DNA from: an uncultured Bacillota bacterium
Lineage (GTDB): Bacteria > Bacillota > Clostridia > Lachnospirales > Lachnospiraceae
NCBI GenBank assembly: GCA_958352855.1
Contig: CATWQE010000017.1
Span: 1-48,691 of the forward strand
Length of the DNA: 48,691 nucleotides
Direction of reading: 5' to 3'
The notes under the pieces were generated by a model. That model was not told the origin of the DNA. It saw nothing but the letters and a program-made list of their open reading frames with translations, and did no database searches. The position numbers and the translations under genes are program-made. The first letter of the stretch is position 1. Each line of letters opens with the position of its first letter. Shown here piece after piece: positions 27,332-36,039 of the stretch.

Positions 27332-28664
27332 AGCCCTTCTCCTCTCCTGTTAATAGTTTTCCTATAGAACCTGTAAGCTGTTTTTTCAAGTCATATACGA
27401 CATGGCTTAATACATATTGTCCTTCGTTTACAAAAATTTCTATGAGATTTTCATCCACAATAATATCCAAATCATATCTGCCCCCCAGTTTTGGCGTCTT
27501 TGCTGTCCTTCTGAAGCCAGATAAGGAATCAAATACCTGTGTTCTGTCTCCCTTTACACAATCTTCTTCAATGGTAATCTGATACCCTCCAATATCTATG
27601 TTTTCCCCCTCTTTTAAAGCCGTCTTAATACGGAAAGGTCTGCTCCAGTCTAGTTTCTTCCTGTCCGTAACTTCTCTGGACAGATACCGGTCTGTCTGTG
27701 GATGGATTTTGTAAAAAATGTGTCCCTTCTCAATTTCAATTACCCTTGGTGTACACATCATTCCATTCCATGCTCCACGATCTTTCCCACCTTCCACAGG
27801 CTTTGGCATACGCATCCACGCCATCATCACACGATTTCCATCTTTATCTACATTGGTCTGAGGCGCATACAAATCCAGCCCGTAATCAATAAATTGATAG
27901 GTGTCCGGCATAGAAAGTTCGCATTTTCCCTCCTGAAATTTTACCAAAGCACAAATCGCATTATGAGCATATTCCAGTCCGTCTTCCAAAATATTCATGG
28001 GTGAGCCCTGAAACACATACTGTCCCTGTACTTCAAAAAGATCCGGACATTCCAGAATACTTCCGAAATTTTTATGGGTATACTGATTTTTATAGTCCCA
28101 ATTTATACCATCCCTGCTTTCATAAAACAAAACCCGCCCGTTTTTACCAGAAATGGTACTTCCCAAAATCATATAGTAAGCGTCCTGGTATTTCCATACC
28201 TTGGGGTCTCTGGTATGGGTCCCATGTCCGATTTTCTCATCCTGAAGAACAGGTATTATCTGTTTCTTGGCATTCTTATTATCAAAAGAAAAACCATCTT
28301 CTGAAATCAGCATAGCCTGGCTGGTAACAAAGTTCTCATTTTTTGCATGATGGATATTCTCTTCCTCCTCTTCCAGATACCTCACTGCAGAATAATAAAG
28401 ATATAGCTTTCCATCCTTTTCCAGAGCGCTTCCCGAAAAAATCCCGTTTCTGTCATATGATTTTGTAGGATATAGCGCCACTTTCAAATGTGTCCAATGC
28501 AGCAAATCCTCACTTACTGCATGTCCCCAGTGCATGGTTCCCCATTCTGGCGCAAAAGGAAAATACTGATAAAATAAATGATATTTTCCTTTATAATAAA
28601 TAAATCCGTTTGGGTCATTAATCCAGTTTCCAGGTGCTTTTATATGTAATGTGTCTTTTATCAT
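27315..28664 (-). CDS. GH32 beta-fructofuranosidase (sucrose / sucrose-6-phosphate hydrolase)
   Basis: Five-bladed beta-propeller hydrolase of 449 residues that splits fructose from sucrose, its phosphate or short fructans. Hallmarks are NWINDPNG with nucleophile D17, RDP (residues 152-154, transition-state stabiliser) and ECPDLF with acid/base E205. A short C-terminal beta-sandwich (from about 375) ends with an NEGQYVLS-type strand. There is no signal peptide, so it acts inside the cell. The ATG at 28664 has GGGAG upstream. It sits after an ABC importer rather than a PTS, so the substrate is probably unphosphorylated sucrose or fructo-oligosaccharides. Confidence 0.9.
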   Translation of the reverse strand: MIKDTLHIKAPGNWINDPNGFIYYKGKYHLFYQYFPFAPEWGTMHWGHAVSEDLLHWTHLKVALYPTKSYDRNGIFSGSALEKDGKLYLYYSAVRYLEEEEENIHHAKNENFVTSQAMLISEDGFSFDNKNAKKQIIPVLQDEKIGHGTHTRDPKVWKYQDAYYMILGSTISGKNGRVLFYESRDGINWDYKNQYTHKNFGSILECPDLFEVQGQYVFQGSPMNILEDGLEYAHNAICALVKFQEGKCELSMPDTYQFIDYGLDLYAPQTNVDKDGNRVMMAWMRMPKPVEGGKDRGAWNGMMCTPRVIEIEKGHIFYKIHPQTDRYLSREVTDRKKLDWSRPFRIKTALKEGENIDIGGYQITIEEDCVKGDRTQVFDSLSGFRRTAKTPKLGGRYDLDIIVDENLIEIFVNEGQYVLSHVVYDLKKQLTGSIGKLLTGEEKGYEKKR

Positions 28665-28696
28665 AACCAGATACTCCCTTTTCCAAAATACTGCTG

Positions 28697-29533
28697 TTAT
28701 TTCACCGCGCCTGCTACAACACCACTGATAATCTGTTTCTGAAGGATAACATAAAGCACTAAAATAGGAATCACGCAAAGCAGCAGACCAGCCATAATAG
28801 TTCCATAATCCGCAGAATAAGTGCCATAGAAGCTATATGTAGACAGTGGCAAAGTAAGAAGCTTCTTGTCTGTTAAAACCAGCGACGGCAAAAGGAAATC
28901 ATTCCAAAACGCCATGGAATTTAAGATTGCCATGGTAGAAATAATAGGTTTTAAGAGAGGAAACACAACCTTAAAATACGTCTGGCTATGGGTACAGCCA
29001 TCAATATAGGCTGCTTCCTCCAGAGCCACAGGAACACTTCCTTTAATGAAGCCATGGAACATAAACACAGACATCGCCATAGAAAAACCTGTATGCATAA
29101 AAATTAATGTTGCCCTATGGTTCAGAACATTCAGCGTGCCTCCATAAATGCTTACCAGTGGAATCATAATTGCCTGAAAAGGAATAATCATGGATGCCAC
29201 CATAAAAGAAAAGGTCAGCTTGGAAATTTTATTATTATGACGCACAATATAGTATGCCAGCATAGATGCCAGTAATGTTACCAGCACAGTGGCTGTAACC
29301 GTTACAATCAGAGAATTTCCAAAAGCCCTTGGAAAGTCCATCTGTGTAAATGCCTTTACAAAATTATCAAAAGATAACCCCTTTATCGTAAACAGCCAGG
29401 AAAATGGACTTTTAATAATATCTCTTTTCTGTTTCAGGGAGTTAATCAACACCATGACAAAAGGAAACATATATGCTACAAACAAAACCAGTAATACTGC
29501 TGTAGAAAGCATATTGGTTATTTTTTTCTTCAT
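28697..29533 (-). CDS. Sugar ABC transporter permease, MalG type
   Basis: Inner-membrane permease of 278 residues with six predicted transmembrane segments. The cytoplasmic EAA loop reads EEAAYIDGCTHSQTYFKVVF, which docks on the ATPase subunit. Its start ATG shares one base with the stop of the preceding MalF-type gene (TAATG) and has AGGGAGG upstream. It works with the other permease and the binding protein. No ATPase gene is in this operon, so a shared MsmK-type ATPase encoded elsewhere is likely. Confidence 0.92.
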   Translation of the reverse strand: MKKKITNMLSTAVLLVLFVAYMFPFVMVLINSLKQKRDIIKSPFSWLFTIKGLSFDNFVKAFTQMDFPRAFGNSLIVTVTATVLVTLLASMLAYYIVRHNNKISKLTFSFMVASMIIPFQAIMIPLVSIYGGTLNVLNHRATLIFMHTGFSMAMSVFMFHGFIKGSVPVALEEAAYIDGCTHSQTYFKVVFPLLKPIISTMAILNSMAFWNDFLLPSLVLTDKKLLTLPLSTYSFYGTYSADYGTIMAGLLLCVIPILVLYVILQKQIISGVVAGAVK

Positions 29534-30405
29534 TACGCTTCAACCTCCCTCTTCTTTGTGAAATATACCTGTAAGCCACTGATGCAGGCTACAATAATAA
29601 ATAAGATAAATGCCTCAGCCTGTCCTACGCCAAACTGTCTGGATGTAAAGGCTTTTTCATAGACATGCATGGCTGCCATCTCTGTAGTTCCGTATGGAGC
29701 ACCTGCAGTCAATGAAAGGTTTACATCATATACCATAAATGCCCTGGATAAGGTAAGAAACAGACAAATAGTAATGGAAGACATCATAAGAGGCAGAATA
29801 ATATTTTTTAATTTTACCCAGCCGGAGGCTCCGTCAATACTGGCTGCTTCCATAACATCTTTGCTCAGTCCCATAAATCCTGCCACATAAATCAGAATCA
29901 TATATCCGGAAAGCTGCCATACGGAAACCACAACCAGAGCCAGAAAGGCTTTATCCGGATCAGACAGCCATGATGCCTCAAAGAAAGACCAGCCTGTACT
30001 CTCACCGATATTTACAAAAACTCTTGAAAATACAAACTGCCAGATATATCCCAGGACAATCCCACCGATTAAGTTGGGTGTAAAAAAGCCTGCCCGGAAA
30101 AAATTCTGTCCTTTGATTCCTCTTGTGAGCAGATAAGCAATCCCAAAAGCTAATACGTTCACCAGAATGACCACTGCAATGACATATTTAAAAGTCAGGG
30201 CCAGAGAACTCCAGAACTGGGTATCCTTCATAACCCCGGAAAAGTTAGCAAGTCCAATAAAATTTTTCTCCTTTGACACACCATTCCAGTCTGTCAGGGT
30301 AAGATATACACCGTACAGAAACGGTATCAGCACCACTGCAAAAAAACAAAAGATTCCAGGTAATGCAAATATACAGAAGTCTTTTTTATTATTACTTGAT
30401 TTCAT
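29533..30405 (-). CDS. Sugar ABC transporter permease, MalF/UgpA type
   Basis: Permease of 290 residues with six transmembrane spans. The EAA loop is EAASIDGASGWVKLKNIILP. Lys- and Asn-rich N-terminus (MKSSNNKKD) lies in the cytoplasm. It forms the heterodimeric channel with the MalG-type partner immediately downstream, and it follows the binding-protein gene by 21 bases. Substrate inferred from context to be sucrose or related sugars. Confidence 0.92.
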   Translation of the reverse strand: MKSSNNKKDFCIFALPGIFCFFAVVLIPFLYGVYLTLTDWNGVSKEKNFIGLANFSGVMKDTQFWSSLALTFKYVIAVVILVNVLAFGIAYLLTRGIKGQNFFRAGFFTPNLIGGIVLGYIWQFVFSRVFVNIGESTGWSFFEASWLSDPDKAFLALVVVSVWQLSGYMILIYVAGFMGLSKDVMEAASIDGASGWVKLKNIILPLMMSSITICLFLTLSRAFMVYDVNLSLTAGAPYGTTEMAAMHVYEKAFTSRQFGVGQAEAFILFIIVACISGLQVYFTKKREVEA

Positions 30406-30426
30406 AGCTTTCTCCCCTTTCGCTGA

Positions 30427-31803
30427 CTATTTCTGTTCTGCCCAATATTTTTCAATAGCTTGTGTTAATTCCTCCCGGTCACTTCTGCCTGCCAGATATT
30501 TCTGCATAGCTGCTCCAAGCACTGCCCAATGGTCATTTGGCACAATGGCAGAAGCATTAAAGGTTTTTCCTTCATGAATCTTTTCATAGATATCACCACT
30601 CAACGGATCTTTGGGCTCATAAGGATTATTCCTGAAAGCCGGAATGATGCTGGCAGACTTCACAAGCATCTGCTGTCCGATTTCACTGTAGACAACCCAG
30701 TTGAGAAATTCCCTGGCCGCCGCTTTTTCCTTTTCCGTAGCCATCTGTCCGTCTATCATCACCTGTTTAGATGGAGAGGCCTGAATCCTGGAGTTTACAA
30801 AATCCTCCGGGTCATTATTCAAAAAGTAAGGCAGGAAACCATATTCATCTTCTTTCTCAGCTCCTGCTTCTTCCAGGTTCGGCCATGCCCAGTTTCCATT
30901 AAACCAGAACGCAGTCTTACCATCTGCCAGATCAATAGCCATTTCATCATAATCTGCTCCCAGCGGGTCCGCTTTTGCAACGTTGTATTCTTTTAATACG
31001 TCAAACATATCCAGGAACTGTCCTAAACGGTCATAATTTTTTAAATCCAGTGTACCATCTTTGATACTCTCAATAACAGCCTGGGTTCCCGGTGAGGTTC
31101 CATCCTCTGTTTCATAAATATACTGAAGCTGATGTGCGCCTAAGGACCAGTCTTCTTTTGCCACAGAGATTGGACGTTCCATTCCAGCCTTTCTCAGTTT
31201 TTCCAAAAGCTCCTTAAATTCATCCAGTGTGGTAATGGACTCAGGATGAAATTCTTTTCCAAGAGTCTCCTCAATCACTGTTTTATTATAAATTATGCCT
31301 CTTCCCTCTATACAAAGGGGGAAGCTGTACACCTTACCATTGACCTTTGTCATATATTCTTCTGCTTCCTGAATCCACCGTTCCGCGGAAAGATCCAGAG
31401 CCTTCTCCTCTGCCAGCGCAATCACATCCGTTGTATCCAGAATCGCCATGGTTGCCGGTGTTCCAGAATTATAAAGGCTTACCACTTTTGTATAAGGTGA
31501 ATCACCGTCTGTTACCGGCATTACCTCAATATGTACCCCGGATTTTTCTTCAAACTGTATTGCCATTTCCTCCAGAGCACTTTGAATCTCTGCCTTGGAG
31601 TTCAGCAGGGTAATACTTGTTCCCTTAAGCTGTTCATCATACTGAAATGTATCCACAGAAGTATCAATAGCTTCTTTTTCCTCTACTTCATTTGGGTCAT
31701 CCGGATCACTGGCAAACCCAAAGGTACATCCCGTAAGGGCTGTAGATGCCATTATCGCGGCAAGTGAAAATGCTATTATTTTAGTGACTGCTTTCTTCTT
31801 CAT
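30427..31803 (-). CDS. Sugar ABC transporter substrate-binding lipoprotein
   Basis: Family 1 extracellular solute-binding protein of 458 residues. A basic start (MKKK), a hydrophobic stretch and lipobox LTGC (C26) predict lipid anchoring on the outer face of the membrane. The acidic linker after it (DPDDPNEVEEKE) is typical. The mature domain has the two-lobed fold features such as GTPATMAILDT and GKTAFWFNGNW. AAGGAGG precedes the ATG. First gene of the sucrose operon, under a promoter covered by a LacI-type palindrome. Confidence 0.92.
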   Translation of the reverse strand: MKKKAVTKIIAFSLAAIMASTALTGCTFGFASDPDDPNEVEEKEAIDTSVDTFQYDEQLKGTSITLLNSKAEIQSALEEMAIQFEEKSGVHIEVMPVTDGDSPYTKVVSLYNSGTPATMAILDTTDVIALAEEKALDLSAERWIQEAEEYMTKVNGKVYSFPLCIEGRGIIYNKTVIEETLGKEFHPESITTLDEFKELLEKLRKAGMERPISVAKEDWSLGAHQLQYIYETEDGTSPGTQAVIESIKDGTLDLKNYDRLGQFLDMFDVLKEYNVAKADPLGADYDEMAIDLADGKTAFWFNGNWAWPNLEEAGAEKEDEYGFLPYFLNNDPEDFVNSRIQASPSKQVMIDGQMATEKEKAAAREFLNWVVYSEIGQQMLVKSASIIPAFRNNPYEPKDPLSGDIYEKIHEGKTFNASAIVPNDHWAVLGAAMQKYLAGRSDREELTQAIEKYWAEQK

Positions 31804-31858
31804 TTTCGTCCTCCTTTTTCTCCTGTATTTTCCTGCCTTTTCTTTCTACTATAACCGG

Positions 31859-31878
31859 TAAAGTAACCGGTTACTTTA
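31859..31878. promoter_or_regulatory. LacI-family operator O1 (20-bp perfect palindrome)
   Basis: TAAAGTAACCGGTTACTTTA is identical to its reverse complement. It begins just downstream of the -10 of the sucrose operon, at the expected transcription start, so binding would block initiation. A further ACCGGT (31854-31859) adjoins it. Confidence 0.8.
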
Positions 31879-31885
31879 TGTTTTT

Positions 31886-31914
31886 ATACTAACATAACGC
31901 CATCTTCTCGTCAA
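31886..31914 (-). promoter_or_regulatory. Sucrose operon promoter
   Basis: Minus-strand TTGACG (31909-31914), 17-base spacer ending TGT, and TAGTAT (31886-31891): a good -35 with an extended -10. It drives the binding protein, permease, GH32 and GH13 genes. Confidence 0.7.
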
Positions 31915-32001
31915 TGATTTCACCTATCTTTTTTCTCTTGTTTTTAAACTTTGTAAAAATTGTATAATTTCCTTCTTTCCCCTTTGTCAGCAATTAACAA
32001 A

Positions 32002-32020
32002 ACCGGTTACTTAACCGATT
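32002..32020. promoter_or_regulatory. LacI-family operator O2
   Basis: ACCGGTTACTTAACCGATT repeats the O1 core CCGGTTACTT and forms the near palindrome CGGTTA-CT-TAACCG. It sits just upstream of the lacI -35, about 142 bases (centre to centre) from O1, suiting autoregulation or looping. Confidence 0.7.
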
Positions 32021-32025
32021 ATTTC

Positions 32026-32054
32026 TTGTTCTCTTTTCAAGTTTCTGCTATACT
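32026..32054 (+). promoter_or_regulatory. Promoter of the sucrose-locus lacI gene
   Basis: TTGTTC (32026-32031), 17-base spacer, TATACT (32049-32054). About 77 bases of leader remain before the ATG. Confidence 0.55.
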
Positions 32055-32131
32055 TTTATTATTACCTTTTCAAAAGAAGCAATAGAAAGAACATACTGTT
32101 TTCACAGTAAACTGTAAGAAAAGAGGTTCGT

Positions 32132-33187
32132 ATGAGACGGAAAAAAAATGTAACTTTTGATGACATTGCAAAATACACCAATTTTTCAAAAACAACGATT
32201 TCCAGATATTTCAATAATCCTGATTCCCTCACTCTGGAAAACCAGGAAATCATCTCCAAGGCTCTGGTGGAACTAAATTATAAGGAAAACAAAGTTGCGC
32301 GAATTCTGGCAAATGGAAATACAGAATTCATAGGTATTCTCATCCCAAATCTGCACAATCATTATTACTCGGAGATGTTGAATCAAATTCTGCAAACCTA
32401 TGAGCAGTTCGGATACAAATTTCTGGTCTTTATTGGAAATGGACATGCTGATACAGAACGCCAGTATATTCAGGAGCTGCTTGCATACAAAATTGAAGGA
32501 CTGATTCTATTAAGCAATATCATTCCCTCCAGAGAACTTGCAGATTTACATATTCCCATTGTCACCATTGAAAGAGAGGATCAATATGTATGCAGCGTAA
32601 ATACAGATAATTATATGGGGGGCGTACAGGCTACCAGTCTTCTTGCCAGCCATACCTGCGATGTTCTTATTCATGTGAATAGCCCTACTGCGCCAGAGGT
32701 GCCGGCTTATGGACGTATTAAAGGTTTCCTGGATATCTGCAAGGAGAAACATCTAAATCATGAAATTATATACAAAGAATTTGGAACTACTTACGAATCA
32801 ATACGAAAAAATATGATTGATGTGCTGGATGAAATTGAAAAGACCTATCCCGGACTAAAAAAAGGGATTTTCATCTCAAGTGATACCCATGCCAATATCT
32901 TTTTAAATCTTCTGATTCAAAGATACGGCACCTTGCCCTCTGATTACTATCTTGTAGGTTTTGATGATTCTCCCATTTCTGCAGAAGCAGTTATTCCTAT
33001 CAGTACAGTAGGACAGCATATTGATCAAATTGCCTATGAGGCAGTAAAGCTGTTGGTGGAACAGATGGACGAACGAAAAAAACGCAGACCTGTACCTTTA
33101 GCAGACCCAATCCATAAAGTAATTACCCCCTATTTAATACGAAGAGAAACTACGGAAAAAGCAGAACGCCAGAATTTACTATTTTAG
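32132..33187 (+). CDS. LacI-family transcriptional regulator of the sucrose locus
   Basis: Repressor of 351 residues. The N-terminal helix-turn-helix is VTFDDIAKYTNFSKTTISRY, followed by the hinge helix KVARILANG. A periplasmic-binding-protein-like sugar-sensing domain covers residues 65-340, ending with VGFDDSPISA and the family's ISTVGQHIDQIAYEA. AGAGG precedes the ATG. It is divergent from the sucrose importer operon with two matching operators in the gap, so it probably represses that operon until sucrose or a derivative binds. The effector is inferred. Confidence 0.9.
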   Translation: MRRKKNVTFDDIAKYTNFSKTTISRYFNNPDSLTLENQEIISKALVELNYKENKVARILANGNTEFIGILIPNLHNHYYSEMLNQILQTYEQFGYKFLVFIGNGHADTERQYIQELLAYKIEGLILLSNIIPSRELADLHIPIVTIEREDQYVCSVNTDNYMGGVQATSLLASHTCDVLIHVNSPTAPEVPAYGRIKGFLDICKEKHLNHEIIYKEFGTTYESIRKNMIDVLDEIEKTYPGLKKGIFISSDTHANIFLNLLIQRYGTLPSDYYLVGFDDSPISAEAVIPISTVGQHIDQIAYEAVKLLVEQMDERKKRRPVPLADPIHKVITPYLIRRETTEKAERQNLLF

Positions 33188-33192
33188 CAGAT

Positions 33193-33220
33193 GGAACTGT
33201 TGCCTTAAAGCAACAGTTCC
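33193..33220 (+). terminator. Hairpin after the lacI gene
   Basis: Perfect 11-bp stem GGAACTGTTGC / GCAACAGTTCC around a 6-base loop, five bases after the lacI stop. Neither strand has a proper T run afterwards, so it may stabilise the mRNA end or be a weak terminator. Confidence 0.5.
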
Positions 33221-33281
33221 AAGATATGTTGACTTTTAGTTTTCCTCTTGCAGCATTTCTTCAAAAATCATACAACATGCT

Positions 33282-34535
33282 CTATTTCCCCAACGCCTCA
33301 AACATCCACTTCTTATAAGCCTCCACCCCGGGCTGATCAAATGGATTTACCCCCAGGATTCTGGCAGACACATAGCAGGCAAACATGAAGAAATAAAACA
33401 ACTGTCCAAAGTGATACTCATCCATTCTCTCCACTTCCAGAATCAGACAGGGCAGTTTTTCTTTGTGTGCCTTTACGGTTGCATGAAAAGAGGCTTTATT
33501 CATCTCCCAGAAGTCTTTCCCATTGAGATAATCAAAGAAATCCTCCACCTGGTCTTTTTCTGCAAACAGAGAAGCGTTTTGCTCCTGCACATCCAGAAAC
33601 GTTTCAAACATCAACGGAGCGCCATCCTGAATATACTGTCCCACTGCATGGAGTTCTTCACAAAATTCTGCCGAAACCGGGAAAATCCCTTTGTTCTCTT
33701 TTCCTTCGGATTCTCCAAAAAGCTGTACCCACCATTTGTAAAACCAGCGAAACTGAGGTTCAAATCCAGTCAGCAGTTCTAAGGAATATCCCTTTTTATA
33801 ATACATGTTCCTGAGACACGCATATTGCCAGGCAATATTTCCGTTACTTCCGTCCAAAAGAAGCTGCTTTTCCATATCCGCTGCGCCTTTTACAAGCTTT
33901 TGAATATCAATTCCCGCTACAGCCATGGGGAGCAGTCCAACACTTGTGATTGCCGAAAATCTGCCTCCCACATTTTCCGGAAATTCTAAGAACGTATATC
34001 CATGTTGCTCACATATCTGTTCCAGAGAACTTCCCCTGCTTCCTGTGGCAATGATTCTTTTCCCTGCTTCTTTTCCGTATTTCTCATACAAAAATTTTCG
34101 CAGAATACGGAAGGAAGCGCCTGGCTCCAGAGTCTCAAAGTTTTTCGCTATGCAATCCACATAAACTGACTTTCCTTCTAACTTCTGAAGCATCTGCTTC
34201 AACCCATAGGGCGATAAGGTGTTCCCTGCATATAAAATCTCTGTTTTCTGATCTGTCTGCAGGGCTTTAATAACAGAACGCGCTGCATTATTTGAGCCTC
34301 CTACTCCCACCAGTACAAACACATCGGCTTCTTCCCTTATTTTAGAAGCCAGCTCTTTCATGGCAGCTACCTGCCTTTCTCCGGCCCACTCTTGTGTATG
34401 AAGCCATCCAAGAGAAGCCTGATACTCTGATTCCCCCCTGAGGATATTCGCTAAGGTTTCTCTTTTTTCCTCCATACATACTTCCAATTCTTTTCCGATT
34501 TCCTGGTTTTTGTCTTCTATTCTCAATTTCAGCAC
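33282..34535 (-). CDS. pgi: Glucose-6-phosphate isomerase
   Basis: Interconverts glucose-6-phosphate and fructose-6-phosphate. The 417-residue protein is on the short side compared with the roughly 450-residue Firmicute form. It has both family signatures: GGRFSAITSVGLLPMAVAG and GVNPFDQPGVEAYK, the second with the catalytic lysine; ATGSRGSS holds part of the phosphate site. I prefer a GTG start at 34535, six bases after GAGGTG; another GTG at 34544 is almost on top of the binding site. It follows the lipoprotein gene by 34 bases and is probably co-transcribed with it. Confidence 0.93.
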   Translation of the reverse strand: MLKLRIEDKNQEIGKELEVCMEEKRETLANILRGESEYQASLGWLHTQEWAGERQVAAMKELASKIREEADVFVLVGVGGSNNAARSVIKALQTDQKTEILYAGNTLSPYGLKQMLQKLEGKSVYVDCIAKNFETLEPGASFRILRKFLYEKYGKEAGKRIIATGSRGSSLEQICEQHGYTFLEFPENVGGRFSAITSVGLLPMAVAGIDIQKLVKGAADMEKQLLLDGSNGNIAWQYACLRNMYYKKGYSLELLTGFEPQFRWFYKWWVQLFGESEGKENKGIFPVSAEFCEELHAVGQYIQDGAPLMFETFLDVQEQNASLFAEKDQVEDFFDYLNGKDFWEMNKASFHATVKAHKEKLPCLILEVERMDEYHFGQLFYFFMFACYVSARILGVNPFDQPGVEAYKKWMFEALGK

Positions 34536-34569
34536 GTCATTCACCTCATCTTGTATTCCTATTCTGTCC

Positions 34570-35934
34570 TTATTCTTCTACTGCTTCCAGAAGCTGTTTT
34601 AAGGTGTCTTCTGTCACCATGTAATTCTCATCTGCTGAACGTATTTCCATTACCGTAAAGCTAACTGCAAATCCATCTTCTGTAAGATACCATGCAGAAT
34701 ATTCGTTTATATACTCTTCTCCGTTTTTGCATCTAAGAGAAGCATATTTTGCCTGCTTATCTCCTGCCGAAAGTTCTACCGGCTCCTGATAAACAACATC
34801 AGAGAATCCTTCTGTCACCTCATAAATCTCCTTATCTCCTTTGATAGGCGACAGAACATCTTCTTCCGTATACTCATCCACCTCTTCCAGCGCATACATA
34901 ATGGTCACTGCAGATTCACTTTCCGTCTGTGGCAAATATTCAAACATCAGACTGTCATTACTGGAGTAATCAATAATTTGAAATGGTTCTACTGTCTTTA
35001 CGGAAACCTCTTTTTTCTCTTCCCAGTCTGTAAGAATATAGTTTCCGTTGTCATCAGTACGAAGATCCGCAGACACTTCATCCTCTTCTTGGGGCTCTTC
35101 ACTAAGATCCAGGTCTCCTGTCCAGTCATCTCCTAAATCATCTGTTAATTCTTCTGCATCCAGCGCTTCCTTGGGCACTTCAATTTTATCAATCTTATCA
35201 TATTCTTTGTATTCCATTTTTAAATTCAGGCTTTTTAAATAAGCGGCTGCACCATCTTCTGTTTGGGGAGCATCTTTTACCTGAATCTGCAGCGCTGCCG
35301 GTAGCTTACTGTCTTTGTAAATCCAGATAGAAATTTTGGCTTTTACATTGGACCAGTCCATATCCTGCATTTCTTCTCCTGCTGCATCTAAGATTCCTGA
35401 GTCTCCAAGTTCCTCTCCCTCTATGGTTCCTGTCATTTTATAGGCTTTTTTCCCATTTACCTCTACCAGATCTTTTTCCAGCTCCAGTCCCTCTGCGGAA
35501 AAAGAATCCAGATTTGCCAGGGTTTCTGCCACATCTTCACTTTTCTCTTCTTCGTATTTCTGCCAGGTTCCGTCTGTCATGGAATATACGGTAAATTTAT
35601 CCCCATCTTTATTCTCCTGCCCATACATTTCCATATCCACATTCAGACCCATAAAATCCATTCCCATGCTTCCCTTTAAATGGTACGCATCTGGATTTTG
35701 TGTCATCTTCATATCCATTTGAAGGTTCATATCCAGCTCCATGCTTACTCCACTTTGAGCCATTCCCATGGTCATATCCATATCCATAGAACCGTCAACA
35801 GATTTCGCCTCTGCCTGCTTTTTGATTGCTTCTTTTAAAAGACTGTCCGGTGTCTCTTTTTTACACCCTGTACCCATAGCAACTGCAACTGTCAGTCCCC
35901 CTAAAATCATCATTTGTGCCCATTTGTGTTTCAT
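34570..35934 (-). CDS. Secreted lipoprotein, DUF6612-like, with Met-rich segment
   Basis: Protein of 454 residues with a signal peptide and lipobox MGTGC (C24), so anchored outside the cell. Residues 50-100 alternate Met with Asp or other residues (DMDMTMGM, LDMNLQMDMKM), forming strands of a LolA/LppX-like half-barrel; this resembles DUF6612 lipoproteins of Firmicutes. An acidic linker (about 250-290) leads to a second domain of strands. It may bind lipids or act in envelope function, but this is inferred from fold type only. I chose the ATG at 35934, 8 bases after AAGGAG; an ATG two codons earlier is too close. It precedes pgi. Confidence 0.7.
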   Translation of the reverse strand: MKHKWAQMMILGGLTVAVAMGTGCKKETPDSLLKEAIKKQAEAKSVDGSMDMDMTMGMAQSGVSMELDMNLQMDMKMTQNPDAYHLKGSMGMDFMGLNVDMEMYGQENKDGDKFTVYSMTDGTWQKYEEEKSEDVAETLANLDSFSAEGLELEKDLVEVNGKKAYKMTGTIEGEELGDSGILDAAGEEMQDMDWSNVKAKISIWIYKDSKLPAALQIQVKDAPQTEDGAAAYLKSLNLKMEYKEYDKIDKIEVPKEALDAEELTDDLGDDWTGDLDLSEEPQEEDEVSADLRTDDNGNYILTDWEEKKEVSVKTVEPFQIIDYSSNDSLMFEYLPQTESESAVTIMYALEEVDEYTEEDVLSPIKGDKEIYEVTEGFSDVVYQEPVELSAGDKQAKYASLRCKNGEEYINEYSAWYLTEDGFAVSFTVMEIRSADENYMVTEDTLKQLLEAVEE

Positions 35935-35974
35935 ACGCATTTCTCCTTTTTCATATTATTTTTCTTTTTATTCT

Positions 35975-36020
35975 AAACAGGCTGGCATATATGTATTTCA
36001 CATTTTATGCCAGCCTGTTT
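35975..36020 (-). terminator. Hairpin at the end of the pfk-tpi-larA operon
   Basis: Perfect 15-bp arms AAACAGGCTGGCATA (35975-35989) and TATGCCAGCCTGTTT (36006-36020) with a 16-base loop, 20 bases after the larA-like stop. The minus-strand tail is TTTAGAATAAAAA, so the T run is short. Confidence 0.65.
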
Positions 36021-36039
36021 GTTTCTATTTATTTAATTT

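Larger units (their letters stand above)
31804..32131. other. Divergent regulatory region of the sucrose operon
   Basis: This 328-base gap holds no credible gene. It contains the operon promoter, an exact 20-base operator palindrome, a second near-palindromic operator, the lacI promoter and a small inverted repeat in the lacI leader (TACTGT-4 nt-ACAGTA, 32094-32109). Another TATAAT (plus strand, about 31968) lacks a suitable -35. Confidence 0.7.
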
